The notes: generated by a model not told the origin, from the sequence alone. A DNA stretch of 64,000 nucleotides from Cerrena zonata (GCA_038087015.1 JASBNA010000025.1:310001-374000), one strand, 5' to 3'; shown: positions 12,717 to 25,595, counted from the stretch's first letter. Numbers and translations are program-made.

Positions 12717-12766
12717 CCCCCCTTTCGAAGAAAGACGATCTCTTCCCCCACTCTCACCTGTCTCTC

Positions 12767-15332
12767 ATGAACATTTTGTCACTCCTTTCCCTCGCAGGGG
12801 GACTGACGACAGCATATGCGTCGGTCACCGTCTATGGTATCACTGGCGTAGTCCAGCAGACTGTCTTAGCCCCAGATGCTACTGCTACACCATCGCCATC
12901 GGTTGCTGCCTATGTCCCCCCAGCTTTCAATACAGCTACACTGATACCACCGCCTGTCCCTTCACCTGCACCTGCCAACCAGTTTAATGTACAGCTCCTC
13001 CAGAACAGGGCAGATGTGAACGGGGTCTCCATCCCCCAGTCGGGTGCTTTCTATGGCTTTTCCATCGAAATGTCCGTGGCAACCCAAGTCAGTACGTAAA
13101 ATTCCTTACTTACAGTTAGTTCTCTTCCGATTTATGAGCTTCGTGATGTTAGTTGGTATTAACTCGTAAGTCCGAATAAAGAGCCTTCTGCACTGGATTG
13201 GACGTTGACATTAGGAAATCCCAAGGACGTACTTGAATCCGCCGTTCTTGAACCTTATGTCTCATGTCACGGAACGCGCTGGTCATGTCAACATTCGCGT
13301 CGGCGGTAATACACAAGAGACCGCCGTTCTCGTGGACAGTCTATCAGACGGCAAGATGATTGAGAAGGATAAAGAACAATCGTCCAATCCAGTATGTCCA
13401 GACTAAAACAAAATCAGTCGGATAGCCTGACTAAAATATGGAATCACAGACGTTGACCCCAACTCTCTACATCACTCCCGAGCTTCTTTACATGCTTCGA
13501 AATGTTTCCAGTCTCTTGAACGCAAGATGGTATCTAGGTACATAACTTCAGTTCTTTTGTTATCGCTCTTCGGTCCATGACGTTCGTTGCGGTTTAGGTA
13601 TCCCGATGAATGACACAAGTAAACCTCGTCTGCAAATCGCAGAAGCCGCAGAGGCGATCCTTGGCGACTACCTCAATGGTTTCCAACTCGGCAACGAACC
13701 GAATCTCTATGCAGCGTAAGCGTTACCTATATCCATACTATTTGCATTTTCCGACCATACCATAGACACAAACATCGTAATGACGACTATAATCAGACCA
13801 GCTACTTCGGTGAATTTGGGACCATGATCCAAGCCATTAACAGTGACAATCAGGTCACGATCAAGAACAACATTATCGCACCAAGTATTTCCGATACCTT
13901 CTGGTCACCGGAATCTCTCTGGGATACTGGCTTTCTCGACTCGTATGGAAGTTCATTGGGTACGATCGCAGTCGAAAGGTACCCCGACAACAATTGTGCG
14001 GCTGCATTCCCTAGTCCAGACACGGCCAACTCGATCGTAGACCCACAGGAAAGATTCCCCAAGTACCTAAACCACAAAGATTATATCATCGATACCCTAG
14101 CTCCGTACCTGAATACCGCCAACATCGCACAGTCTATGGGCAAGCCCTTCATGATGTTCGAAACTAATACTGCATCGTGCGGAGGGTTCCTTGGAATCAG
14201 TGATTCTTTCGGCGCTGCTTTGTGGGTGCTGGACTATGGGTTGCAGATGGCGTATAGCAACTTCACAGGATCATTGCTACACGTCGGTGGTGTCAGTGAC
14301 GTATATAACGTGCGTATTTCTGATCTTGTCGGTCCATATGTACCCAAGTTGATGATCTTTTTCTCAAATTAGCCTTTCAATCGTAACTCAATTTATTATT
14401 AGATTGAGTTCGGGACCAACTAACCGTTTTGATTTTCCAGCTCCGCAGACGAACATGACCGGTTTCAGCCAATGGAGTATCAATCCGCTTTTCTATTCCG
14501 TCTTGGCAATCGCGGAGACACTTGGCAGAACTAATACTTCGCGTTTAATCGATCTCGGGGCTAACGATGGAAACGTATTCACGCCTGGATATGGAATCTA
14601 CGAAAACGACAAGCTTGCTCGAGTTGCTTTATTCAATTACGTGAACGATCCTACTGGGGCTTCTGACCTTAGTGTTTCTATCAACGTCGGGGGAGGACAG
14701 ACGGGTCAACCAAATGGCGTTCCAGAATCAGTGAAAGTCAAGTACGTACTAATGAATTCCGTCAAGTGTCTTGTCCTCTTGTATGGTCTTGGCATGAATA
14801 CTTGAGTGCTGAACGCTCTGCCTTAGGTACCTCTTGGCGCCCTCCGTTTCAGAAAAACAAAATGTGACTTGGGCAGGCCAGACACTTGGCAAATGGCTCC
14901 AGTCTGACGGACGTCTCCAAGGAGAAGAAAGTGTCTTGACTGTGAATTGCGACCAGGGTTCAAATACCTGCGTCGTGAAAGTGCCCGCTCCTGGTTTCGC
15001 TCTTGTCTTCATGAGCGATGATGCATTCCAGCAATCCGCCCCTCAAGCAACAGCTACGTTTGCTACAACGGCCGTGACAAGGACGGTAAGCATTCAATTT
15101 TGTGCGACTAGGAGGAATAAGGCTGAGAGAATCAAATGTTATTCAGATCAACACTGCGACGGTAGATGCTTCGCTACTCGCGACATCCAATGGTCAGAAT
15201 GCAGGAGATCGCTCAAGAATGGGAAGCACAAGTAAAGGAAGCACAGGCTCTGCTCAGGCCGTAGCTGCACCCCATCTCGTAGCCCTTTGCTTGTGCATCC
15301 TAGCCGGTGTGTCCAGCGTATTCCTATCATAA
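12767..15332 (+). CDS. secreted GH79 glucuronidase, probably GPI-anchored (copy 1)
   Basis: Ten exons (12767-13091, 13153-13165, 13226-13391, 13450-13537, 13598-13715, 13766-14309, 14373-14382, 14441-14741, 14827-15085, 15147-15332) total 2010 nt, or 669 residues. Signal peptide at residues 1-18. GH79 marks are RAGHVNIRVGGNTQETA, the acid/base motif GNEPNLY and the nucleophile motif FETNTASCGG, followed by the GH79 C-terminal beta domain. The C-terminus is Ser/Gly-rich with a hydrophobic end (LCLCILAGVSSVFLS), typical of a GPI signal. Family members remove beta-glucuronic or 4-O-methyl-glucuronic acid from polysaccharides and glycoproteins; the substrate here is unknown. Exons 2 and 7 are micro-exons of 13 and 10 nt. 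Compared with copies 2 and 3, this gene lacks the intron in front of the YPDNNC motif. All frames close, so it appears intact. Confidence 0.9.
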
Positions 15333-15762
15333 TGACATTGCGTGTGGCACTTTACCTGGACAATAACTTACATATTGTATACTTGGATTCTTTAATCTTC
15401 ATTGCTTTAGGACGAACACTTCGCTACTCTTGCAAAGCAATAGTTTTACGACGCCAAGATGTTTGTCTATGCAATAATGAAGCGGCACCGATCAGTGATC
15501 AGATCGACCTTGCGTGTGGTAATAAATATTACTCCCGCCAGGTCAACTACATGGTTAGTGAATTATTCCTTGTACTTTCACTCGTAGAGGCTGCAGAGAC
15601 CTCACCGTCCGCTGAAAACTCGAAGGTAGTGAGACATGAAGGTAAGAGACAAAAGGGGTAACTACCGTGAGATTATGTTTCCTTTTTGATATACTGCGGT
15701 GACCCCGCCACCGACCGCTTGTATTCTCTTGCTCATCGTCCACAACGACGCCAACGGTCAAG
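15333..15762. other. intergenic spacer between tandem GH79 genes
   Basis: 430 bp holding the 3' flank of copy 1 and the promoter of copy 2. A CA/CT-rich leader precedes the ATG at 15763. Overlapping short open frames show nothing recognisable. Confidence 0.5.
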
Positions 15763-18266
15763 ATGGCCTTCCAGTCTCTCTTTTTATGCATCTTATCATC
15801 CTTGGCCGCCGTGCGCGCCGTTACTGTCTACAGCCAGCAACCGTTAGGCCAAACGGAAACCCAAACCTCCACTGCCGACGCTGCGAGCTATACCGGTTAC
15901 CAGGCGTACAATCCCACCACTCTCAACCCTCCGGCTCTTCCTAGTCCTCTTCCTGCGAACCAGTTTGGAATTCAGCTTCAGAGTTCAGCTCAGGCAGTGA
16001 ATGGCCTCTCTATTCCCTCTGGAGGCTCCTTATTCGGTCTTTCCATCGAAACCTCAGTCATCAACCAGTTTTGTAAGTGTCCCTGTTGTATTCCCTATGG
16101 ATTGAATGCTGAACATTGGCGTGCTACAGTGGGAGTTAACTCGTAAGGATTGACATAGTGAAGGTGACGCAATGACCTGCTGACAGCCCGTCGTACAGAT
16201 CGTTCATTCAGGTACCCTTCCTCAACTTGGTTTCGAATGTTATTGCTCGTGCAGGCAGGTTCCACATCCGTGTCGGTGGTAACACGCAAGAAACAGCTCG
16301 GCTGGTCGACCAGACGAAGGATGGAAGGATGATTGAGAAGCAATCTATCGACCCCAACAACCCGACTGCCACGCCCGTTCTTGTGTACACCATGGAGATG
16401 TTCTACCTCCTCGGTAACATTTCGTCACTCGCCAATATCAAGTGGTACCTAGGTGTTCCTCTTAACGATACCAGCGAACTCCACCTTGAGATTGCCCAGT
16501 ATGGCGAGCAGTACCTCGGCGATAATCTGCTTGGTCTTCAAGTCGGAAATGAACCCGATCTTTACGAGAGGTGCGTTCCATGGAGTGTCAAACCTGCGAG
16601 ATTCTAACCTTTTCTACCCAGGCATTTGCATCGTAACACGGGCTATTCCCAAACGGATTACCTGAATGAAGTGCAACAGGTCCTCGATGCCATGAAAGCA
16701 AATGGTCAAATTCCTAAAACGAACAACATCATTGCTCCCAGTGTGTCCACTGCGACATGGACAGCTGAAAGTGTGATTGATGCTGGTCTTCTCACGAGGT
16801 TTGCTGACAGTCTTACCGCTGTCAGTGTTGAAAAGTCAGTATGTTTCTCGTAATTAGCATTTTTACTCACCTCAACCGTGTTTTGCAGTTATCCCACCGA
16901 CAATTGTTTCGCCATCTATGGAGGTAGTGGTTCGCCCCACAATTACCAAGACGAATACATTAACTTCCTTACACACGACGGTGCTTACTCCGGTAGGGGT
17001 ATGCTCAACAAGTTCTTGAACACCTCTTCGATTGCTCAGGCGGCTAACAAACCGATGATCATGTTCGAGACCAACACCGCTTCGTGTGGTGGTTTCCCCG
17101 GAGCTAGTAACTCGTTTGGTGCAGCCCTTTGGGGTGTTGATTACGGTATGGCGTTGGCGTACAGCAACTTCTCGCATGGTATGCTGCATTGTGGTGGTCA
17201 AGATGTTTTCTATAACGTGAGTAATCAAGTTCTCTATCGAAATTAATGTCAGATCCTAACATTGTGGATTGTAGCCTGCTACACGTACGTTTACTGACAT
17301 CGTCAATCGCCTATAAATCTGACACTCTGTGATAGCGCCACCTACGGGTCAATCTGCCTTCCATAAGTGGACGATCGGTCCCCTCATGTACTCCATCCTC
17401 GTTGTTGCAGAAGCTCTTGGGCCAACAGATAACGCTCGAGTGATGGATCTCTTCCCCAACGAAGCCAGCGAATACACGCCCGGCTATGCTGTTTATGAGA
17501 ATGATCAGCTCGCTCGAGTATTGCTGATGAACTACATGACTGACGCTTCAGGTGCCAATGATTACACTGCTACCATCTCCGTTGGCGGTGGTGACACTGG
17601 AACCCCTGGCGCTGTTCCTGCTCAGGTTAAAGTCAAGTAAGTAAAAATAGTGAAACACTGTAGGACGTTAGAACTGATCAAGGCTGTTCATAGATATCTC
17701 TCATCTCCATCCGTATCAGAACACTTCAATATCACCTGGGCTGGTCAGGTCCGTAGTTTCAGTTTCTTCCTATCGATGATCGTATACTCATCCATGATCT
17801 TTTACGGCAGACCTTCGGTGGCCAGTTTGAATCTGATGGTCGCCTCATGGGTAACGAGACCATTCAGACCGTCAACTGCGACCAAGGTCAGAACACCTGT
17901 CAAATCAAGGTTCCGGCTCCTGGTGTTGCGCTAGTCTTCTTCAGTGACCAAGCCTTGCAAGAGTCCACCCCGTCAAGCACAGCGACATACGCCACTACCT
18001 GCTGTTACACGTACCGTAAGTCACCTAACCCATTCTGGTTACCTTCCATTTCCTGACCGGCGTTATCCGAACAGTTGAACACCGCTACTGTCGACGCTTC
18101 AGTCCTCGCAACATCGAACGGGCATGGCGGCAAAGACAGGGCCTTAGGAAGCACGTCTAAGGGTAGCACGGGCGCTGCGTCTGCTTCTCATGTCATTCCC
18201 AGTCTGACAGCAATGTTGTCGTTATTCGGCGGCGTCGTTGTCCTTCTCAAAGCACTGTCTCGGTGA
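15763..18266 (+). CDS. GH79 glucuronidase (copy 2) with apparent frameshift near the C-terminus
   Basis: Exons: 15763-16072, 16130-16142, 16199-16570, 16622-16834, 16889-17216, 17275-17284, 17336-17636, 17694-17748, 17811-18015 and 18075-18266. It has a signal peptide (LFLCILSSLAAVRA), the motif GNEPDLY with the catalytic acid/base, and the nucleophile motif FETNTASCGG. The 13-nt and 10-nt micro-exons are kept. It lacks two introns present in copies 1 and 3 (before and after the WYLG region) but has an extra one inside WAGQ-TFGG. The penultimate coding block is one base longer than its counterpart in copy 1. The expected sequence AVTRT is found only in the +1 frame, near 17996-18003. Read literally, the last exon shifts frame and stops near 18160, losing the Ser-rich linker and hydrophobic GPI-type tail. 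The catalytic domain is unaffected. A base-call error is possible. Confidence 0.85.
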
Positions 18267-18750
18267 AGCAGGCTAGCTCCGAGTTGAACATGAAGTCAGA
18301 ACTTCAGCGGAATATCTAGTTATATGGATTAACGAACCTTTGGATACTCGTCCTGGACGATTTAATATGTAGTCTGTCGCTGCCCCCTCCCTCGCTCTCT
18401 ATCCGTACCCCTTACATTAGCCAGTATACCTCCTCATGGACGCTATAGACGCGACTTGCCTTGTAATAATTATTTCTTCGCTTTCGATTCAATCCCGTTC
18501 TAGAAGCTTGTCAATTGACTGTCATGATGTTAGTAATTGTGAAGAACACGAATGTGGGCAGGCTAGAGTGTTAGGTGAACGTGAATGGGTATCTGTTGCA
18601 AGTCCGTCGAAATATAATGTGCTGTACAATAATAAATTGCAGGATATCGTCTATGCGGATGAATTGGTGAGCGCAGAAAAAAACTATACCTACAACCTCA
18701 GGCAAAAAGGTCCTTCCCAAGCCCCCTCAAACCCTGTCACCTGAAATACT
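18267..18750. other. spacer between convergent GH79 genes
   Basis: About 480 bp between the 3' ends of copies 2 and 3. An open frame at 18436-18744 has no start context or motif of note and is not called. Polyadenylation signals of both genes must lie here. Confidence 0.5.
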
Positions 18751-21489
18751 CTACATGCGGAGTCTGAAAATACTCGCACCAGCCAGTAGAGCGAGCAAAG
18801 TCGCAATACCAGGTGCGACAATAGAAGATTGTGCGGCGTTGGCACTTCCTTTACTTGTGCTGCCTAAACCAGCCCGGACTTTTCCGTCTTGACCATTCGA
18901 CGTTGCAAGGACAGAAGGATCAACTGTCACGGTGTTGACCTACGGAATCGATGAGTTCTGTCACCAATTAAAGGGGAATAGAGGGATTTGAATGCTTACT
19001 GTCTTTGTAACACTAGTTGTTGCGAATGTTGATACGCTCGTTGGACTACTTTCCTGCAGTGCACCGTCGCTCATAAATACCAAAGCAAAACCGGGCGCAG
19101 GTACTTTAACATTGCAGACATTCCCTCCATTACCATCGGAGGTGCAGGTGACTGTCTGTACTGACTCGGATCCTTGGAAACGACCGTCAGCTTTGAATAT
19201 GTCTGTGCCGAGTGTTTGGCCTGCCCAGGTGATGTTTTGTTTGACAGCAACGGAAGGTGCCTGGAGATATCTATAGATAGGTAACGTATGTCAATTTATT
19301 ATAATGGGCGGCCGGGGAACAAAAACAGCTTACTTGACGGAGACCTGTGAAGGGGTACCATTCCCTCCGGATACACCGATACTTGCAGTATAATCATTAG
19401 CCCCGCTCGGATCCGTCATATAGTTGAATAACGCGACTCTACTCAATGAGCCCTCTGAGAGACAACCGGTAAGTGATTTCATATTGCAAAGCAAAAAGGA
19501 TGGGCTCATACGTTCATAAATAGCGTACCCAGGTGTAAATTCATTATTGTTATTTGCTTGAATATCAATCACTTGCGAAGTGTTCGTGTTTCCGAGGGCT
19601 TCCGTCATGACAAGCACGCTGTAGAATGTAGACCCAATAGTCCATTCATGGAAACCGGTCTCGTTCGTGGGAGGGGCTAGGGACCTGGTTATGGCTACGA
19701 CGATCATTAAGCACAAATGTGATTACTCACGAGTGAAGGGCTACGCGTGAGAAGGACAAGAGTTAGCTGCGAATAGAAGCGAGGTGTACCAAATCACGCA
19801 CGTTATAAGCCGTATCAGAACCTCCAACGTGTAGCAACGCCCCGGAGAAATTACTGGCAGCCATCTGCAGACCATAGTCCAATGCCCAGAGAGTCGCTCC
19901 GAAGCTGTCGCTCACACCAGGGAAACCTCCACAACTGGCACTGTTCGTCTCAAACATCAAGAATGGCTTTCCTGTGGAATATCAATATCTATAATCAAGA
20001 AATTAATTTCAGGAACACTAACCGCTTTGTTGAGCAATAGCCGAAGAATTCAAATAGGGTGCTATGATGTTGATACCAGAGGTATGGTTCAAGTAATCAG
20101 AGAAGACTGCCTGTGTATCCTTGGGATCACCGAAGCCGGAGTCCGGGAAAGCGGCTGCACAGTTGTCATCGGGGTAACTGACATATCCTGTGAGATTGGA
20201 ACGTCGAAGAAATATGGGTAGAACTTACTGTTCAACGCTCAGAGCAATAAGAGAGCTGGTGTAGGATGTGATGAATCCCGTATCCCACACCATTTCGGGT
20301 GTCCATGAACCCGTAGCGACACTTGGACCGATGAGATTGTTTCGGAACGGGATATTGGCGTCGTCTTGCATCGCCTGAACAACGACTCCGAATTCACCGA
20401 AGTAATCAAATTGGGAGTAAGTCGAAGGTCGATGCCCATGTCTGAAATTTCATAACCTATGTGATTATGCGAGCACAGTATCGAGGGAGCGTGAAGTACA
20501 TACCCAGCGTAAAGATCAGGCTCATTCCCCAACTGCAGACCTAATAGGTTCTGGCCTAGTACTGCCTCTGCGACTTCTGCGATACCTAGTCGAAGGTTTG
20601 TGGTATCATTCATTGGGATGCCTAACGAAAAAGTAAGCAGAAAAAGGAGAACAGAGAAATTATTTCAATTTACCGAGGTACCATCTTGCGTTGACTAGAG
20701 CTGACACATTGGAGAGTAAGTAAATGAGCTCTGCGGAGTAGATAAGTGTCGGTGTCTCAGTCTGAAATTGATTCACTACGTAAGAATAGTCAATTTAGTC
20801 GTACAAAATGAATTACCTACAGGATTCGACGAGGCTGCTTTGTCCTTCTGGATCATGATCCCCGCTGGAAGACTAGAAGAGTCCACTAAGACGGCCGTCT
20901 CTTGTGTATTTCCGCCGACACGTATATCAACACGACCAGCACGCTGGGAGAGTAAAGCCATGAGGTTCAAGAAGACAGGATTGATGAATGAACTGTGAGC
21001 GTAAGGAGTTCCGGTATGAGATACATGCACTATAGGTGAGTAGAACAACATGGCTCACGTATTCAGGCCGACTATGAAGAGGGCAGGATGTGAGCCAGGG
21101 GATCGGTGGGGTTATGGATGGTAGAAAAAACACTGACTGACTTGAGTGACTACACTCATTTCAATCGAGAATCCAAGGAAAGCCCCACTCTGAGCAATGG
21201 AGAGCCCGTTGACATCTTGAGAGCTGCCTTGTAACTGTACCTGGAACTGTGTCGCGGGAAGTGGGTTAGGAAGGGCAGGGGCGGTTAGAACAGTAGTGTT
21301 ATACGCCGCCAGTCCCGTGTAGAAAGTGGAAGACGCAGACGAGGTCGCCGTCGGGGAAGAGCCATCAGTCTGCACTTGACTGATCACACCTGTCTGACCA
21401 TAGACAGTCACTGCGGCGGTGACATTAGAGATTAGCAGAAAGAAAAGGGATGAAAGAGCGACAGTGCGCAAACCGACGAGCATGCGCAT
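18751..21489 (-). CDS. secreted GH79 glucuronidase, probably GPI-anchored (copy 3)
   Basis: Thirteen exons: 21489-21138, 21071-21059, 20992-20821, 20761-20674, 20621-20504, 20441-20229, 20177-20023, 19971-19802, 19740-19731, 19676-19512, 19454-19334, 19270-19000 and 18939-18751. They total 2037 nt, or 678 residues. There is a signal peptide after MRMLVGLRTVALSS, the acid/base motif GNEPDLY, the nucleophile motif FETNSASCGGFPGV, and a Ser/Gly-rich C-terminus with a hydrophobic end (GIATLLALLAGASIF) consistent with GPI anchoring. The 13-nt and 10-nt micro-exons are present. Two introns (inside QQSG-KPF and inside the YAIYE region) occur in no other copy. Exons of 88 and 118 nt match copy 1 exactly and the 213-nt exon matches copy 2, so all three derive from one intron-rich ancestor. 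It lies convergent to copy 2. No lesion found. Confidence 0.9.
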
Positions 21490-22571
21490 AGTACGGGTGA
21501 GCTAGAAGAGGGTGAGGGATGGGAAAGAGAATATTTAAAGACTGAGGGGGAGGGTAGGTATATATTCACACCTGTGCGAGTGAACGGGGATTTGCGGATT
21601 GGATCCTGACGACAGAAGGGTACTAGTGCCACCAGACTGCGCTGCGCATCTTCGCTATGCACTGAGCCCTGGCTATAAACGGAGTTCGGGATTCACAGCA
21701 GGCAAAAATAGGCACCATGGAATATGAATCACTTGCCTGGAACAGGTTTTACCGAGTAAAAATAGAAGCAAGATAATTATAGCTCCGTCATGAGCAGTAA
21801 CGCCGCCAGTGTAAAGATAGATGGCCCAGGGTCAGTTGAGCTCTTAGATGCACTCTCCATACTATGATGGACCATGGAAAGCATCTACACCACCTGAGCA
21901 CCTAGAGTCCTGGGCGACATCGTCACGACGAGACCAGTGAAATGCCACGAGTTCAATGTTTCCGGCTCGTCGTTTGACTTTAAGACTAAACACGGTTGAT
22001 GGTCCATTATCGCAGACTCCAGAGGAAATATGCCGTTCAGTGACATGTATCCGACATCGCGAATGTCACGAAAACAAAGGTATCATGATGAAACCTGGAA
22101 ACGGTGTCAATATTTCCAATGGCGCAGGTATTATCGGACTTACTACTGTGATATGATAAGAGTGTGCCACTTCGTCTGGCGACGACATTTCTAGTATAAA
22201 GTTTGACGCATTAGGCACATTGATTAGAACAACGTCTATCTTCCTTGTGTATAAAAGATTCGAAGTAAACGTACACTCAGGCTCAGCACCAGTGCCACCG
22301 AAGACTCCTGGGACTTAAAACTTACTACAATAGGATAATCAATACAATCGCTTACGTAATTATATAGGAATCGAATGTAGAATACAAGCTAAACTTTGAC
22401 TGTACCTTGACCGAGCATATAGTTAAAACTTAAGTTATCAATATTGAAGTAAATAAATATTAATCGTCGCGCTGTCTAGTACTAGTAAGCCCAGGCTTAT
22501 TATAGAGTACTTCAAGTACTTACCGTGACTATCTTCGTGAAACTTAGCACAATCTGGGTTCGTTATCCTAT
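21490..22571. other. intergenic stretch between GH79 copy 3 and kinase-like cluster
   Basis: About 1.1 kb. TATA-like runs (TTTAAATAT at about 21531-21540 and ATATATA at about 21559-21565, read on the minus strand) lie 45-75 nt upstream of the GH79 start at 21489. The rest is AT-rich toward 22300-22500 and shows nothing recognisable. Confidence 0.45.
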
Positions 22572-24084
22572 ATGATACCGAATATCTCAGATACAAGCGC
22601 AGTGTCCGAGGCTATAGGAGACGACCTCCTTGCATCTGATGATCTTGCCCTACGTCTAAAGTTATGGTACATAAAGTTGGAGCCTTGGCTCGAATCTCAT
22701 GGTTACTACCTATATTCCAGCAAGCATGATCTCTCAAACCTTACGGTTCAAGAAAAACGCAGAATGGCGCTTTCCAAGAAACCTGTGGAATATCCTATTG
22801 CCCATGTAGGTGACAAGTCTTTCGAGGCTCGTCGTTTCTCTCACATGGTGAGTCTATTGGCGTGCTGTCTGCAAATCAAGTTGTGACATACCAATGAATC
22901 TTATAGTTCAACATACATCCCGCAGTCACTAAAGATCACCAAGATGTCATAATAAAACCCATCTTTACTGAAGAGGATGACTCAGAAGTCGTGATCCTTC
23001 GTTACCTCATGTCTGAACGTTGTCGTTCGGATCCTCTAAATATGACCATGGTGACGTTTGATGTGCTCACGATTGACACACGACTTTCTTTAGCAGTCAT
23101 GCCAAGGTATGCATCTCTCATCGTTGTCTCCTCGCTTACCTAAATGAGATACCGCAGATGGGGATCGCACTTCATCATGCTCGATGGGTTTGGCACACTG
23201 GGAACAGCGTTAGAATTTGTACACTGCATGCTGAAGGTCTGGATATCCGGCCTAATTTCGGTGTGCTTACTAACATTAAATTGACCAGGGTTTGACATTT
23301 CTACACAACAATCTCATCGCACATAGAGTAATGCTTTCACTTATCTCCCAATGGATATGTGTGATACTTACAACAACATTGATCTCAGGATATACATCCC
23401 GGTAATGTCCTAGTAAACTTCTACGATTCGAGGGCCAACTTCCGGAAAAGCTGCCAGTCCTTCTTTGCCACCGGTCAAGCGAAGTTCGTGATCATTGATC
23501 TTGGCCTCTCCGTTATATTCCCGCCAGACTCCGATCCCTTGTCTCGAGTTTGTCCTGCCTGGGAAAGCGATTGCGGAAGCCCCGAGTACCATCCACCAGA
23601 CGTAATTGATCGTCAGTCAGAAACCATGTATGATCCATTTGCGTTTGATGTTGCATGCATGGGGGGAATGCTATGTGACGCAGTTGGGGTACGTTTTTGG
23701 AACACAATACTTGTCATCGCCTCGTACTGAGCATAATCTATGTTCTCTCAGTATTTAACACCGTTCTTCCCTTCGTTCGCCCCTCTATTTGATAGGATGA
23801 TCACCCCTGATATTCCCTCTCGATTAACCGCATCCCAAGCTCTGGACGAGTTTTCTCGGATACTAGCTAATATAGACCCCAAATTATTAGCCATGGAAGC
23901 CCCTCTTCCGCCACCCGCCACTTGCACGTGGCATAGCCGCGACCGTTGGGCGAACCTCCCTGCAGAATTCGTAGAGGCACATACTAAAGAATACCCTCCT
24001 GTTCGACCGAAAGCAAAGATTTACCAACCGGACGGAATGTTTATTTTTCAGGACATGTACCCACCGGCTGAAACCCTCACATAA
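22572..24084 (+). CDS. diverged protein-kinase-like protein K1
   Basis: Complete member of the local family with the shared six-exon plan. The N-terminal region has the family pattern 'PWLESHGYYLYSS'. The second exon supplies a VAIK-like lysine (DVIIKPIF) without a recognisable glycine loop. The catalytic loop reads HR, an intron, then DIHPGNVLVN. The metal-binding motif is DLG (IIDLGLSVIF) rather than DFG. Subdomain VIII is replaced by SPEYHPPD, and subdomain IX by FDVACMGG. The C-lobe ends with the family motif HSRDRWANLP and PVRPKAK. Kinase activity is uncertain because of the missing glycine loop and the DLG change. The gene is nearly identical, introns included, to K8 (43311-44816), which is in the opposite orientation; similarity stops close to the two ends of the coding region. 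Confidence 0.75.
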
Positions 24085-24841
24085 ATTCCTACTAGCATTA
24101 AGGCGTTCTTGGTTTTTCCAATTCTCCGCCAGGAAAACTCCCTTTTTGTAATAACCCTCCTTGGTTTCTATTAGACTTGACGTGCCCAGATTAATCTTGG
24201 AGACTGGCCTGCGTGGGATACGGTGGAATGACCTTTCGACTCTTATCATTCAGCTGATGCAGTCACACTTGGAGCATGAAGACAGTACTACTCTCCTAGC
24301 ATTGTGATCCTCGCTAGCTGAGGATAATTATTGAATTTTGATCTTGATTGGTACTTCAGACAAATACAGAGTGATTGCACTGATAGCATGGAATTCACAG
24401 ATCTTGAAAACGTCATCAAAATCATCGCACTTTCGTTGACATCAACTAATGATCATCTTCAAGCTGTATTCAGAACGAAAGACTGAAGCAAATACCACAT
24501 TACCCCGCCGGATGACTTCCACTCTCCTCCTTCTGGCATCGCAAGAGGCGGTTGATGCATACCAAGACGATGTAACAAACCTCGGGTGTCGAACTATGGG
24601 ACATGTATCTATCGAGCTATAAATATTCTCTCCTTCCGACAGACGAGTTGCTCTTCACCTTGGAAGCGAAACGCTCGAGATACTTGATACAATAGCTGAT
24701 GTACGTACAGAACCACGCTCCGATGAGATAGAGACGAGGCGAGATGTCAAGTGAGTACATTTGCTCTTCGTCCAGGGCGATATGCATGCAGTTCAGCTGA
24801 TATTGGGAAACTTCGTATCATCAAGTTGACGCACGCGTCAT
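24085..24841. other. intergenic stretch upstream of K2 fragment
   Basis: About 750 bp where the missing N-terminal and catalytic exons of K2 would be expected. I could not align any part of it to other family members. No other gene recognised. Confidence 0.4.
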
Positions 24842-25312
24842 ATGACCATTACAGATTATACTCCCCATGAGCCAAGAATTGATCAAGTTCACGTTAAAGT
24901 GACGCGCATCATACAGCCCACAACAAAGGCAGTACCTCTTCTGGCCCCGTTCTTGGATAGAATGATTACACCTCATATCTCGTCTCGGTACACAGCGTCC
25001 GAAGCTTTGGACGCGTTCACTGAGATCATGAGAACCCTTAGTCAAGAATTTCTACGCCAGACACCGGCTCCTCCATTCGTCAATATACGTGGGGCTTGGC
25101 AAAATCATGATAGATGGGATGGGCTTCCGGATGACTTTGTAAAGGAACACTTGGGTCCTGAAGGGCCTGTTCGGCCCAGACGTAAGAAGGTTTCCTACAG
25201 TCCTGATGGGTCGATGTCATCTGTCTGGGTGGAGTGGAATGTTCCGATACCCATACCAGAGTATAATAGTGAACTTTATTTAAGACATGGATCAGAAATA
25301 ATCTTACTCTAA
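24842..25312 (+). pseudogene. kinase-like C-lobe fragment K2
   Basis: Only the last exon of a family member is present. It covers KAVPLLAPFLDRMITPHISS, the W-Q-N-H-D-R-W-DGLPDDF motif and the tail VRPRRKKVSYSPDGS, with a stop at 25312. No HRD or DFG region precedes it. Its closest relative in the window is the C-terminal part of K9 (46440-46827), with which it shares the unusual RPRRKKVSY-PDGSMS tail. An open start codon exists at 24842, so a short protein could in principle be made, but the loss of all catalytic elements points to a truncated copy. Confidence 0.65.
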
Positions 25313-25595
25313 TTATTCAGAGCGACATAATCAATACACGAATTTGAGTTTGAGAAGGGTTATTACGGTGGATCGGGAGAGGGCACGCGTGTTTTAGGAT
25401 TGAGAAAGGACTTTTCTCATAAACGAGTATCAACACCGCCATCTGACGAGTGCACAAATACCCCTTCGAGATAAGCTCTGTACTATATAATTAACCCCCA
25501 TAGACATCATGAATCCTTCGAAAACAACCCTCCTTTCAGCTTCAAATTTTGAAAGATTGAAGATTTGCGAACATCGTCATTGCTACCATCGTGAA

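Noticed and set aside
24290..24840. Remains of the missing catalytic exons of K2
   Set aside because: I could not find HRD, DFG or lysine-motif codons in any frame, so the segment is treated as unrelated.
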